In this document: piece by piece, positions 34,758 through 43,249 of the stretch | Numbering within the stretch: position 1 is the first letter of the stretch | How the letters are laid out: each line of letters opens with the position of its first letter | Notes under the pieces: model-generated | The model's input: only the letters and a program-made list of their open reading frames with translations | Databases searched by the model: none | What the model was told of the DNA's origin: nothing | Made by a program: the position numbers and the translations under genes | Source: UBA8337 sp965662725 | GTDB taxonomy: Bacteria; Pseudomonadota; Alphaproteobacteria; RS24 | Direction of reading: 5' to 3' | Assembly (NCBI GenBank): GCA_965662725.1 | Contig: CBFIIT010000003.1 | Coordinates: forward strand, 1 to 64,000 | Length of the DNA: 64,000 nt

Positions 34758-37604
34758 ATGTCTCATCGCGGTTTTTCTCCCGAATTACGAATTGTTTTAG
34801 GCCCGACCAATACCGGCAAAACGCACCTCGCCATGGAGCGTTTGCTGGCTCATGATAGTGGCATGATTGGCCTGCCTTTGCGGCTTCTGGCGCGCGAGGT
34901 ATATGATCGCTGCCTAAAGGGCGATTTTGGCCGTGTACATAAAGCCGATTTGGCGCTGATAACCGGTGAAGAGAAAATATTGCCACCAAAAGCGCGATTT
35001 TTCATTTGTACCACTGAAGCCATGCCAATAAGCCGCGAGGTTGAATTTGTTGCTATTGATGAGTGTCAATTGGCGGCTGACCCGGAACGTGGGCATGTGT
35101 TTACCGACCGGATTTTGCATTGTCGCGGCACATCGGAAACCATATTGCTTGGAGCCGCCACAATGGCGCCGATTTTGCGCCAACTTTTGGGCGAGAAAAA
35201 CATCGAGTCTCGAGCCCGCTTTTCGCGGCTTGGCTGGGGCGGTGCGCATAAGCTGTCACGCCTGCCAAGACGCAGCGCGATTGCCGCTTTTTCTGCCGAT
35301 AATGTTTATGCGATTGCTGAGATTATTCGCCAGCAGCGCGGCGGCGCAGCAGTGGTGATGGGCGGGCTCAGCCCGCGCACGCGCAATGCCCAAGTGGAAA
35401 TGTATCAATCCGGCGAAGTGGATTTTCTGGTCGCCACAGATGCAATCGGCATGGGGCTGAACATGGATGTCGACCATGTGGCCTTTGCGCAAACGCGCAA
35501 ATTTGACGGGCGGCGGCATCGCGAATTAAGCCCCGCCGAGCTGGCGCAAATTGCCGGTCGCGCCGGACGCCATACCAGTGATGGCAGTTTCGGCGTTACC
35601 GGTGATGTAGCTTCATTTGATGAAGAACTGGTTGAGGCCATCGAAACACATGATTTCGATCCGGTGAAAGCTTTGTTCTGGCGCAATCCCAATCTCGATT
35701 TTTCATCGCTTGAGGCTTTATTGTTAAGCCTTGAGCGACCGGTGCCGCGCGCCGGATTGAGCCGCGCGCCGGTTGCCGATGATGTGCAGGCGGCAAAATT
35801 ATTGAGCCGCGATCCGGCAACGCTCGATTTATTAGGCGATGAAGCGCGTGTGCGGCTCTTATGGGACGTGGCGCAAACCCCCGATTTCGGCAAAACCACA
35901 ATGGGCGAACACGCTGCTTTGGTCGGTGAGATTTTTGCCTTTCTATGTGCCGATGAGGGAATGATACCGGAAAGCTGGCTGGCGGAACGCATTGAACGAT
36001 GCGATCGGGTGGAAGGCGACCTTGATACATTATCAACAAGGCTGGCGCATATTCGTACTTGGACCTATATTGCCCAGCGTAATGACTGGCTTGCCGATCC
36101 GGTGCATTGGCAGGGCGTCAGTCGAGCGGTGGAAGACCGCTTGTCCGATGCGCTTCATATGAAATTAATGGGCCAGTTTGTTGACCGTAAAACATCGGCG
36201 TTGATGCGCCGTCTTGTCGGGAAAGAGGATATTGTGGCGGATATTGAAGCCAATGGCGATATTGTGATTGCCGGAGAATATATGGGACGGCTGAACGGCC
36301 TGCATGTCGAGCGCGACCCGCGTTTAAAAGGCGCGCCCGGTGGCACAGCACGCGCGGCGGTTGAAAAAGCAGTTGGTGATGCATTGCGCGAGCGCGCCAA
36401 TGCCATTGCGATAGCCGCCGATAATGCCTTTACCCTGACCGAGCAGGGCGAGATTTTATGGGACAATGCCGTCATCGGACGCTTGCATATGAACGGCGGA
36501 CAAGATAGCGATCGGCTATCTTATTTATCGCCCGAAGCGGTGCTGGTGGCCGATGAAACACTGACCGGCGAAACCCGCAGCCAAGCACAAAGCCGCCTGA
36601 CCGATTGGTTGCGCTTGCAAATCAGCCAGCAATTGGAGCCGCTTAAAACCCTGCAAAATGCTGAATTAAACGGGCTGGCGCGCGGGCTGGCATTTCAATT
36701 ATTGGAAAATAAGGGCTGTTTGCCGCGCCGCGATATTGCCGATTTGCTGGGCAAGCTGGATCAGGATTTACGCGCGGAGTTACGTAAATGCGGTGTCCGT
36801 TTCGGTTTTTATCATGTATTCATGCCGGCCTTGCTGAAACCGGCACCGGCGCGACTTCTCGCTCTTTTGGCTCTGATTGAAGATAATTTGCGGCGTCAAC
36901 AACGCGATGAGAACCCGCGCCCTGTGGCCGAAACTTTGGCGCTTTTGCCGGCCGCCGGATTGACCTCGGCGCAGCCCGCTAAACTGCCCGGTTGGCTATA
37001 TCGCGCCAGCGGCTTTTACACCTGCCGCGCGCGCATTATCCGTTTTGATATGTTGGAACGTCTGGCCGATATTATTCGCCCGCTATTGAACGAGAACCGC
37101 GATGGCTTTGAAGCCAATGAAGCGATGATGTCAATTATGGGCTGCGGGGCAGACGAGCTGGCGGAAATTTTAACCGCGCTTGGCTATCAATCGCGGCAAA
37201 TTGAGACCGCTGCTGCAACAATGACACCGCAAGAACTAAAAGAAGAAATAAAACAACAGCCGACTGAAACGACCGCAGCCGAACAGACAGCTGCTGAAGA
37301 AACGCCTGCTGAAGAAGCAGCTTTTGAAGAAACCGCCACTGTTAAAACATTATGGCGTCCGACCCCGCGCGGTCATAATGCGCGCAGAGGCGAAAATAGA
37401 GGCGAAAATAGAGGGCAAAATAAAGCCTCGCAAAAGGGCCGTAAAAACACCAAAGGTAAAAACCAACAAAACGCCAAGGGTAAACCAAGCGGCAAAGGCC
37501 CTCAATCACGCGGCCCAAAACGCGACAAGCAGCCCGACCCAGCCTCGCCTTTTGCCGTTTTGAAACAATTGCAAGATGGCGGTGATAAACGGGGCGAGGC
37601 GTAA
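34758..37604 (+). CDS. Suv3-like DExx RNA helicase
   Basis: A 948-residue SF2 helicase resembling mitochondrial SUV3. The N-terminus gives Walker A GPTNTGKT (15-22) and the box IDECQ (100-104). Motif VI-like QIAGRAGRHTSDG is further on, and the middle third is helical with no recognised domain. The C-terminal ~100 residues are low complexity: a Glu/Thr/Ala stretch and then a basic Lys/Arg/Gly/Asn tail with RGEN repeats. Likely RNA unwinding in decay or ribosome biogenesis. ATG 34758 gives the family-like start RGFSPELRIVLGPTNTGKT; 50 upstream in-frame residues look spurious. Starts the helicase-S4 operon. Confidence 0.88.
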   Translation: MSHRGFSPELRIVLGPTNTGKTHLAMERLLAHDSGMIGLPLRLLAREVYDRCLKGDFGRVHKADLALITGEEKILPPKARFFICTTEAMPISREVEFVAIDECQLAADPERGHVFTDRILHCRGTSETILLGAATMAPILRQLLGEKNIESRARFSRLGWGGAHKLSRLPRRSAIAAFSADNVYAIAEIIRQQRGGAAVVMGGLSPRTRNAQVEMYQSGEVDFLVATDAIGMGLNMDVDHVAFAQTRKFDGRRHRELSPAELAQIAGRAGRHTSDGSFGVTGDVASFDEELVEAIETHDFDPVKALFWRNPNLDFSSLEALLLSLERPVPRAGLSRAPVADDVQAAKLLSRDPATLDLLGDEARVRLLWDVAQTPDFGKTTMGEHAALVGEIFAFLCADEGMIPESWLAERIERCDRVEGDLDTLSTRLAHIRTWTYIAQRNDWLADPVHWQGVSRAVEDRLSDALHMKLMGQFVDRKTSALMRRLVGKEDIVADIEANGDIVIAGEYMGRLNGLHVERDPRLKGAPGGTARAAVEKAVGDALRERANAIAIAADNAFTLTEQGEILWDNAVIGRLHMNGGQDSDRLSYLSPEAVLVADETLTGETRSQAQSRLTDWLRLQISQQLEPLKTLQNAELNGLARGLAFQLLENKGCLPRRDIADLLGKLDQDLRAELRKCGVRFGFYHVFMPALLKPAPARLLALLALIEDNLRRQQRDENPRPVAETLALLPAAGLTSAQPAKLPGWLYRASGFYTCRARIIRFDMLERLADIIRPLLNENRDGFEANEAMMSIMGCGADELAEILTALGYQSRQIETAAATMTPQELKEEIKQQPTETTAAEQTAAEETPAEEAAFEETATVKTLWRPTPRGHNARRGENRGENRGQNKASQKGRKNTKGKNQQNAKGKPSGKGPQSRGPKRDKQPDPASPFAVLKQLQDGGDKRGEA
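37387..37422 (+). repeat. three tandem 12-bp repeats in the helicase tail
   Basis: Units at 37387-37398 and 37399-37410 are identical and the third (37411-37422) differs at two bases. They encode RGEN, RGEN, RGQN-type residues in the basic C-terminal tail of the Suv3-like helicase. Confidence 0.8.
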
Positions 37605-37609
37605 AGCCG

Positions 37610-38023
37610 ATGCCGCAACCCAACGCCAAGTCCACGCCAAACGCCATGCGGGTCGATAAATGGCTATGGCATGCGCGGTTTTTCAAAACCCGCACTTTGG
37701 CCAGCAAGCTGGCGGCAGCCGGCAATATTCGCATTAACGGACAAAAGCAGAGCCGCGCCGCAGCGACCATTCGCGCCGGTGATGTGCTGACCTTTCCTTT
37801 AAACCGCGATATTCGGGTGATTGAAGTGGTTGCGTTAAGCTTACGCCGTGGTCCGGCACCCGAAGCGCAAGCCCTTTATATTGACCGCGACCCGCCACAA
37901 CCGAAAAAAAAGGCTGACAAAATTGTCGAACAAGCGGCTTTTCGCGAAGCCGGATCCGGCCGCCCGACGAAAAAACAAAGGCGGGCAGAGACCGAATTTA
38001 CCGGCAAAGGGCAAATCGGCTGA
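37610..38023 (+). CDS. S4-domain RNA-binding protein, Hsp15-like
   Basis: A 137-residue protein with an S4 domain (about 13-75, RVDKWLWHARFFKTRTLASK) and a basic tail, resembling Hsp15 (HslR). Hsp15 binds stalled 50S subunits carrying nascent chains after heat stress. It starts 5 bases after the helicase stop, so the pair is one transcript. The helicase/S4 association is conserved in alphaproteobacteria from general knowledge. The C-terminal region is Lys/Arg-rich (GRPTKKQRRAETEF). Confidence 0.88.
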   Translation: MPQPNAKSTPNAMRVDKWLWHARFFKTRTLASKLAAAGNIRINGQKQSRAAATIRAGDVLTFPLNRDIRVIEVVALSLRRGPAPEAQALYIDRDPPQPKKKADKIVEQAAFREAGSGRPTKKQRRAETEFTGKGQIG

Positions 38024-38079
38024 ACCCTGCGACCAAAACAATCATTGCGCAGCGATTTTTTAGCGGTTAGACAGACGCC

Positions 38080-38535
38080 ATGTTGGATAAACTTAAATCA
38101 ATGTTTAGCGAACCGGTGGCCGAGACCGCCGCGCCGCAATCGGATGAATTGCATATTGCCGCTGCCGCTCTTTTGGTGCGCGCCGCACAAATTGATGGGG
38201 TGATGGATGCGTCTGAAGAGAAATTACTGGCTCGCCTGGTCGGTCCGCATTTCGGCCTTGAGGCTGATGCAGCAAACCAGCTGATTGATGAGGCCAAGCA
38301 AGCGGCCGATAATGCCGGTGACTTGTTTCAATTTACCAGCCGCATCAATAAGCATTTCGGCGAAGCGCATAAAATCATGCTGGTCGAATTATTATGGCAA
38401 ATCGTTTTGGCCGATGGCGTCATTGATGATTTTGAAGCCAATTTGATGCGCCGCGTCGCCGGTCTCATCCATGTCACTGACCAGCAAGCCGGACAGGCAC
38501 GCAAAAAAGCCGAAGCGGCCTTATCAGGAGCCTAA
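38080..38535 (+). CDS. TerB-like helical protein
   Basis: A 151-residue all-helical protein of the TerB-like family (AALLVRAAQIDGVMDASEEK, LLWQIVLADGVIDDFEANLM). It has the paired acidic motif DG-D/E found in both halves, which may bind metal. Some family members sit in tellurite-resistance operons, but the rest of such an operon is absent here, so that label should not be used. It lies 56 bases after the S4 gene and 3 bases before fdxA, suggesting a shared transcript. Confidence 0.82.
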   Translation: MLDKLKSMFSEPVAETAAPQSDELHIAAAALLVRAAQIDGVMDASEEKLLARLVGPHFGLEADAANQLIDEAKQAADNAGDLFQFTSRINKHFGEAHKIMLVELLWQIVLADGVIDDFEANLMRRVAGLIHVTDQQAGQARKKAEAALSGA

Positions 38536-38538
38536 GCG

Positions 38539-38880
38539 ATGACCTATATCGTCACTGAAGATTGCATTAAATGCAAATATACTGATTGCGTTGAAGTGTG
38601 CCCGGTTGATTGCTTTTATGAAGGCGAGAACATGCTGGTTATTCACCCTGATGAATGCATCGATTGCGGAGTTTGTGAACCCGAATGTCCGGCAGATGCG
38701 ATTAAGGCCGATACGGAAGACGGGCTTGAAAAATGGCTCGATGTGAACACTAAATTTGCCGATATTTGGCCGAATATCACCATGCGCAAAGACGCACCGG
38801 CAGACGCTGATGACTGGCTGCAAAAAGCCAATAAATTCGCCGATCATTTCTCTGAAAATCCCGGCACCGGTGATGGCTAA
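38539..38880 (+). CDS. fdxA: 7Fe ferredoxin FdxA
   Basis: A 113-residue seven-iron ferredoxin carrying a [3Fe-4S] and a [4Fe-4S] cluster. The cysteine patterns are MTYIVTEDCIKCKYTDCVEV and CIDCGVCEPECPADAI. The C-terminal extension (LEKWLDVNTKFADIWPNI) is standard for this family. It shuttles electrons in the cytoplasm; partner unknown. It begins 3 bases after the TerB-like gene. A new promoter for carD follows 21 bases after its stop. Confidence 0.94.
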   Translation: MTYIVTEDCIKCKYTDCVEVCPVDCFYEGENMLVIHPDECIDCGVCEPECPADAIKADTEDGLEKWLDVNTKFADIWPNITMRKDAPADADDWLQKANKFADHFSENPGTGDG

Positions 38881-38900
38881 GCTGCTTTCAGCGCAAGCGT

Positions 38901-38929
38901 TTGAAAAAGCGGGCTTTTTGTGATATACT
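38901..38929 (+). promoter_or_regulatory. sigma-70 type promoter for carD
   Basis: A -35 TTGAAA (38901-38906) and a -10 TATACT (38924-38929) are separated by exactly 17 bases. The spacer contains an A5GC...GCT5 inverted repeat that could also act as a weak fdxA terminator. The ATG of carD lies 98 bases beyond the -10. Confidence 0.65.
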
Positions 38930-39026
38930 CCCCATATACGGGAAAATAACACCGTTTTCAGGTGAATTTCAGAATTTGTAAGCGTTCAACGGGCGCATTT
39001 GGCGACGTTGATGACAGGAGCATTTA

Positions 39027-39824
39027 ATGGCCACGACCAAAAAAACGGCAGCCAAGAAACCCGCCGCGAAAAAACCGGCAGCCAAGACGGCAGCCAAAAA
39101 ACCGGCAGTAAAAAAGCCGGTCGCGAAAAAAGCGCAAGCAAAAGCCGCGACGAAAGCAGCTACGAAAAAACCGGCAGTAAAAAAGCCGGTCGCAAAAAAA
39201 GCGCCTGCAAAGACAGCGGCCAAAAAACCGGCAGCGAAATCAGCATCGAAATCAGCATCGAAATCAGCGGCCAAAGAAATAGCGCCGCGCAAATCAGCGC
39301 TCGGCTTTCGGATCAATGAGCATGTTGTTTATCCGGCGCATGGGGTTGGACAAATAACCGAGATTAGCGAGCAGGAAATTGCCGGCATGACGCTACAGCT
39401 TTTTGTCGTTAACTTTGAAAAAGAGAAAATGGTACTGCGCGTGCCGCTTGAAAAAGCCAAGCAAATCGGCATGCGCAAACTGGCCGATAATAAGGTGATG
39501 GATGGGGCGATAAAAACGCTGAAAGGTCGCGCGCGCGTGAAGCGCACCATGTGGTCGCGCCGCGCACAAGAATATGAAGCAAAAATCAATAGCGGCGATT
39601 TAATAGCCATTGCCGAAGTGGTGCGCGACTTGTTCCGCAATGAAAACCAGCCCGAGCAAAGCTATTCCGAACGCCAGCTTTATGAAGCGGCTTTGGAGCG
39701 CATGGCGCGCGAAGTGGCAACCGTGGAAAAAACCACTGAGGATGCGGCAGTGCTCAAATTGGAAGCGATTTTGGCCAAAACCACGGGCGGCGCACGCCGC
39801 CAGCCGGGTTCTGACGCCGCTTAA
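39027..39824 (+). CDS. carD: CarD-family RNA polymerase regulator with histone-like N-terminal tail
   Basis: A 265-residue protein. Residues 91-265 form a CarD domain: an N-terminal Tudor-like RNA-polymerase-binding part (FRINEHVVYPAHGVGQITEI) and a C-terminal helical DNA-binding part with RAQEYEAKI and VRDLFRN. CarD proteins stabilise open promoter complexes, notably at rRNA genes. Residues 1-90 are an unusual Lys/Ala/Pro repeat tail (units such as AAKKPA and VKKPVAKKA) like eukaryotic histone H1 or AlgP tails. The start at 39027 follows ACAGGAG. It has its own promoter and precedes rpoH, a conserved neighbourhood. Confidence 0.93.
   Translation: MATTKKTAAKKPAAKKPAAKTAAKKPAVKKPVAKKAQAKAATKAATKKPAVKKPVAKKAPAKTAAKKPAAKSASKSASKSAAKEIAPRKSALGFRINEHVVYPAHGVGQITEISEQEIAGMTLQLFVVNFEKEKMVLRVPLEKAKQIGMRKLADNKVMDGAIKTLKGRARVKRTMWSRRAQEYEAKINSGDLIAIAEVVRDLFRNENQPEQSYSERQLYEAALERMAREVATVEKTTEDAAVLKLEAILAKTTGGARRQPGSDAA
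39096..39204 (+). repeat. two 40-bp direct repeats in the carD tail
   Basis: 39096-39135 and 39165-39204 are identical but for one base, 69 bases (23 codons) apart. They encode copies of a KKPAVKKPVAKK-type unit. Shorter 12-base repeats follow at about 39238-39270. Tail length is likely to vary by slippage or recombination. Confidence 0.85.
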
Positions 39825-39839
39825 TTTTTTTGTAAAAAT

Positions 39840-39852
39840 CGGCAATATGCCG
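39840..39852 (+). other. short hairpin between carD and rpoH
   Basis: CGGCA pairs with TGCCG around a 3-base loop, and a run of six T residues begins about 8 bases later. It is too far from the T run to be a good terminator, so I leave its role open. Confidence 0.3.
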
Positions 39853-39901
39853 TGAACCGTTTTTTGCCTGTTTGCGTATCTTTAATAGAGGTAAGCAAAT
39901 T

Positions 39902-40795
39902 ATGGCACATATCGACACACGCGAGACCGTTCAATCAGGGCGCAATTTCATCAAAAAAGCGATGAAACTGCCAATGTTGGAATCGGAACATGAGCAAAAA
40001 CTGGCCCGCCGCTGGAAAGACAAGCGCGATGAGCGCGCCATGCATGAGCTGACATCGGCGCATGTGCGGCTGGTCGTCGCGATTGCCGCAAAATTCCGCA
40101 ATTACGGCCTGCCAATGGGCGATTTGGTGCAAGAAGGCAATATCGGCCTGATGCAAGCGGCCGAGCGTTTTGACCCGGACCGCGAAGTTCGCTTTTCAAC
40201 CTATGCCGGTTGGTGGATCCGCTCGCAAATTCAAGATTTCGTATTGCGCAATTGGTCGATTGTCCGCACCGGCACAACCTCGGCGCAAAAATCTCTATTT
40301 TTCAATATGCGCCGCCTGCGCGCCCGCATTAATGATGTCGGCGCGACCATGACGCAGGAAAGCCGTAATTATGTATCGCGCGAATTGGGTGTGCGCATGG
40401 AAGATGTGGTGGCCATGGAAGGCCGCATGGAAGCCAATGACCGCTCACTCAATGCCACCATATCTGACCGCTCTGGCGATGGCGGCGTTACCGAATGGCA
40501 AGATTTTCTGGTCTGTGACCGCGAATTACCCGACGCCATGGCCTCCAATCGGTTGGACAGCAAACAAAAAGTCAATTGGATTGCCGAAGCGATGAGCGAA
40601 TTGAATGAGCGCGAAATGACCATTATTCGCGCCCGCCGCTTGGCCGAAGAAACCGTCACTTTGGAAAATCTCGGCAAAAAGCTGGGTATTTCAAAAGAAC
40701 GTGTAAGACAGATTGAGCACGAAGCTTTGGGTAAATTGCGCGGTGCGCTTTTGGCCAAAACCGGCGGCGACCCGCATCACGCCGGATTGCTCTAG
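39902..40795 (+). CDS. rpoH: RNA polymerase sigma-32 factor RpoH
   Basis: Heat-shock sigma factor, 297 residues. Region 2 is visible (QEGNIGLMQAAERFDPDREV and FSTYAGWWIRSQIQDFVLR). The RpoH box near residues 129-140 (QKSLFFNMRRLR) is specific for this family. Region 4.2 is a helix-turn-helix (NLGKKLGISKERVRQIEHEA). I chose ATG 39902, with GAGGTAAG upstream, over an in-frame start at 39872. The stop overlaps the convergent M48 protease gene by 4 bases. Neighbouring carD may influence the same promoters. Confidence 0.95.
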   Translation: MAHIDTRETVQSGRNFIKKAMKLPMLESEHEQKLARRWKDKRDERAMHELTSAHVRLVVAIAAKFRNYGLPMGDLVQEGNIGLMQAAERFDPDREVRFSTYAGWWIRSQIQDFVLRNWSIVRTGTTSAQKSLFFNMRRLRARINDVGATMTQESRNYVSRELGVRMEDVVAMEGRMEANDRSLNATISDRSGDGGVTEWQDFLVCDRELPDAMASNRLDSKQKVNWIAEAMSELNEREMTIIRARRLAEETVTLENLGKKLGISKERVRQIEHEALGKLRGALLAKTGGDPHHAGLL

Positions 40796-42234
40796 CCGCT
40801 TATCAGTTTTACTTGTTGGCCGACGCTTAGCTCGTCTTGGGGGCCAAGATTATTCAACACGCGAAATAATTTTTGCCTGTCCGCATCCGGACCGCCCATG
40901 CGCCGCGACAAGCCGTAAACCGTATCGCCTTTTTCAACCGTGATAATTTTTATCCGATGCGGGCGAATGGCGGCTGCCTCGGCATCACTTAAAAAACGGA
41001 TCTTGCGGGTTACATGCGCCATCGCCGCGCGCGCAGCGCTTTCTTGCCCGGACGGCGCCAATACGCCAAAGCGCAAAAACTGCTCATCATTTTCAACAAT
41101 CGCCAGCAATACGGCAATGCCATTATCGGTTTTCATCGTGCCCATGGCGGCATCGCGTCCGTCGATTTTCAGTTTGCGAAAATCGCGCAGCTTATTATTC
41201 GCCGCCCAACCGCTTTGCAAATAATCAGCCGCCGGTTCCAAAGCAACACGCTCATCCATATCAAAAATAATCTGAACGCGGTTTTTATGCGTCGCGGTCA
41301 CACGCTGCGTGCTGTTTTGCATCGAAAAGCCGCGCGGCACGGAAAACTTCAACGCCAATGCGGCATGGGCAAATTCTTCCCCGCGAATAACCCCTTGTTG
41401 CGGCCCGTCGCCATAAACCATGCCGTCAATCGCCGCCAAATGTGCAAACCGCCCAACCTCAGGCGTGCCGTTAATTTTCAGCATTGCTGCACGGGCTTTT
41501 TCCTGCGCTTTCGCAACCCGCTCTTTACTGTTTGGATGGGTTGAAAACCAACCGGCTTTGATTTTTTTGCCGCCGCTTTTATAGCGCGCGAAATCCGACA
41601 GGGATTGCAGTAAATCGGCTTGCGCTTGCGGCTGATATCCGGCCCGTGCCATTGCCTTAATACCAAGATTATCGGCCTCATATTCATTTTCACGGCTATA
41701 TCCGGCCAATAAAACGCCGCCGCCAATCGATAAAACATCACCGGCGGCGCGTGCATCTATGCCGGTAGTGACATTCAGAAAAATACCGGCAACGCCGGCG
41801 GCAATCGCCGTGCCAACCGATGCGGTATGGCGTTTGGCTCCGTGCCGCGCCGTGACATGGGCAATTTCATGACCGATAACACCGGCCATTTCAGCCTCAT
41901 TATCGGCCAGCGCCAGCAGGCCGCGCGTCACATATGTATACCCGCCCGGCAAGGCAAAGGCATTGACCACCGGACTGTCCAATACGGTGATGCGATATTT
42001 CATATCCGGTTTGTCGGAAACCTTGCCCAATTTCGCAACAATGCGCTCAACATAGGCGGTAACGTTCGGCGCGTCATAAACACCGCCATATTCGCGAATG
42101 ATTTGTGGATGTTGCTCGGCCCCTATTTTGGCTTCATCGGCCTCGCTCATCAGCGTCGCCCCGCCGCAGGCCGGCAGCGCCGCCGCCAAACCCAAAACAA
42201 TAACCAAACCACGCCAGCTCTTCATCATTCGCAT
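40792..42234 (-). CDS. M48 family metalloprotease lipoprotein with C-terminal LysM
   Basis: A 480-residue envelope zinc protease of the BepA/LoiP type. A lipoprotein signal ends in LPAC (Cys23). The catalytic HEIAH is at 122-126, and the third ligand is a Glu in NEYEADNLGIKAM. The C-terminal ~50 residues look like a LysM motif (ITVEKGDTVYGLSRRM). It probably degrades misassembled outer-membrane proteins, which would suit its placement beside rpoH, although the two genes converge and do not share a promoter. ATG 42234 or 42228 are both possible. Confidence 0.88.
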   Translation of the reverse strand: MRMMKSWRGLVIVLGLAAALPACGGATLMSEADEAKIGAEQHPQIIREYGGVYDAPNVTAYVERIVAKLGKVSDKPDMKYRITVLDSPVVNAFALPGGYTYVTRGLLALADNEAEMAGVIGHEIAHVTARHGAKRHTASVGTAIAAGVAGIFLNVTTGIDARAAGDVLSIGGGVLLAGYSRENEYEADNLGIKAMARAGYQPQAQADLLQSLSDFARYKSGGKKIKAGWFSTHPNSKERVAKAQEKARAAMLKINGTPEVGRFAHLAAIDGMVYGDGPQQGVIRGEEFAHAALALKFSVPRGFSMQNSTQRVTATHKNRVQIIFDMDERVALEPAADYLQSGWAANNKLRDFRKLKIDGRDAAMGTMKTDNGIAVLLAIVENDEQFLRFGVLAPSGQESAARAAMAHVTRKIRFLSDAEAAAIRPHRIKIITVEKGDTVYGLSRRMGGPDADRQKLFRVLNNLGPQDELSVGQQVKLISG

Positions 42235-42342
42235 AGCTCACTCTTTTCGGCTCAAAACGTCAAGACGCCGCATAATATCGCTCATGAAAGTAACACGGTG
42301 ATGCTGGACGAATTATCACCGGGCAGCTAGGTTTCCAATAGT

Positions 42343-42419
42343 GGTCCCGTAGCTCAGTCGGATAGAGCATCGGATTCCTAATCCGGGGGCCGGAGGTTCG
42401 AATCCTCCCGGGATCACCA
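42343..42419 (+). tRNA. tRNA-Arg (anticodon CCT)
   Basis: A complete cloverleaf of 77 bases. The acceptor GGTCCCG pairs with CGGGATC, the D arm contains AGCTCAGTCGGATAGAGCA, the anticodon loop is TTCCTAA (anticodon CCT, for AGG codons), and the T loop is GGTTCGAATCC. The CCA end is encoded (42417-42419). A convergent tautomerase gene ends one base further on. Confidence 0.95.
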
Positions 42420-42420
42420 C

Positions 42421-42618
42421 TTATTTTTTATTGCGCTCGGTCACGCTTTCGCCGCCAATGCCCCAATTATCGGTTTCAACTTCATCGATAATGACAATGG
42501 TCGTGGCCGGATTTTTTCCCAATTCACTGGCCAATAAATCCGTCACTTTAGAAATAAGCGTGCGTTTTTTCTCAGCCGTCAGCCCGTCCGGTGTCAGCTT
42601 GAAATTGACATAAGGCAT
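42421..42618 (-). CDS. 4-oxalocrotonate tautomerase-like protein
   Basis: A 65-residue tautomerase. The catalytic proline directly follows the initiator Met (MPYVNFKL), and the length and the VTDLLASELGKNPATT segment match small 4-OT-type subunits that form oligomers. Substrate unknown; no aromatic meta-cleavage genes lie nearby, so a role in that pathway is not supported. It lies 4 bases after the stop-side neighbour on the same strand (the beta-barrel gene) and runs up to the tRNA-Arg gene. Confidence 0.85.
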   Translation of the reverse strand: MPYVNFKLTPDGLTAEKKRTLISKVTDLLASELGKNPATTIVIIDEVETDNWGIGGESVTERNKK

Positions 42619-42622
42619 AGGC

Positions 42623-43114
42623 TCAAAACCGGTATAGCGTGCCGAAGCTCAACCGGTCGGTCGACGCTCCGTCAATATCGGTTTCGGCATATTCAAAGCG
42701 CAAAGATGAATTATAATTCAGGCTGAAATCAGCGCCGAGGCCGAATACCAGCCCGTCTTTTTCTTCGCTGTAACGGTCATTGCCCATGAAACTGGCGTCA
42801 CCGCGCGCCAAGCCGAGGCGCAAAAACGGTTCAAAGCCCTCGCCCGGCGAGCGCACGACAAGGCTCAGCGCCATTACTGAAGCGCTATTATCTTGCCCGT
42901 TAATTTCAACATCAGCCAATGAGGTATAGGAAAATTCGGCTGACATGAGCGGGTCAAATTGCCCACCGGCGGTCAGGGTAAAACCTTGGCTATCCATATT
43001 GGCGCCTGTGTCATCATAGGCCATCAAGCCCCAGCTAAGGCCGACATAATTTTGCGCTTGGGCCGGAAGCATTGGCAAGGCGGCCAGCAAAATTGCGAAA
43101 AACAAACTGCGCAT
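42623..43114 (-). CDS. outer-membrane beta-barrel protein
   Basis: A 163-residue protein with a signal peptide (MRSLFFAILLAALPMLPAQA, cut after AQA) and alternating beta-strand pattern throughout. It ends in a terminal Phe (SFGTLYRF), the signature that targets the BAM complex. It is probably a small 8-stranded OmpW/OmpX-like barrel. The function is not known. It is upstream of the tautomerase gene by 4 bases and likely cotranscribed. Confidence 0.8.
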   Translation of the reverse strand: MRSLFFAILLAALPMLPAQAQNYVGLSWGLMAYDDTGANMDSQGFTLTAGGQFDPLMSAEFSYTSLADVEINGQDNSASVMALSLVVRSPGEGFEPFLRLGLARGDASFMGNDRYSEEKDGLVFGLGADFSLNYNSSLRFEYAETDIDGASTDRLSFGTLYRF

Positions 43115-43249
43115 ATCGCGTCTCCTGAAAGTGATTCGGTTTACCGAGTTTGCGCTTTTTATCGTTAAAAAACCAGTTTCAATCGATTTTTATCACGCCC
43201 GTATATCACTTGATTTTGTCACGCCGCCGACACGGCCTATATTGCCCGC

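Noticed and set aside
38080..38535. TerB-like gene as part of a tellurite-resistance island
   Set aside because: No other ter genes around, and the neighbours (S4 protein, fdxA, carD) are core genes.
39096..39270. Regular direct repeats that could suggest a CRISPR or satellite
   Set aside because: The repeats are in frame in the carD tail, only two 40-base units with coding spacer, and encode Lys/Ala/Pro residues.
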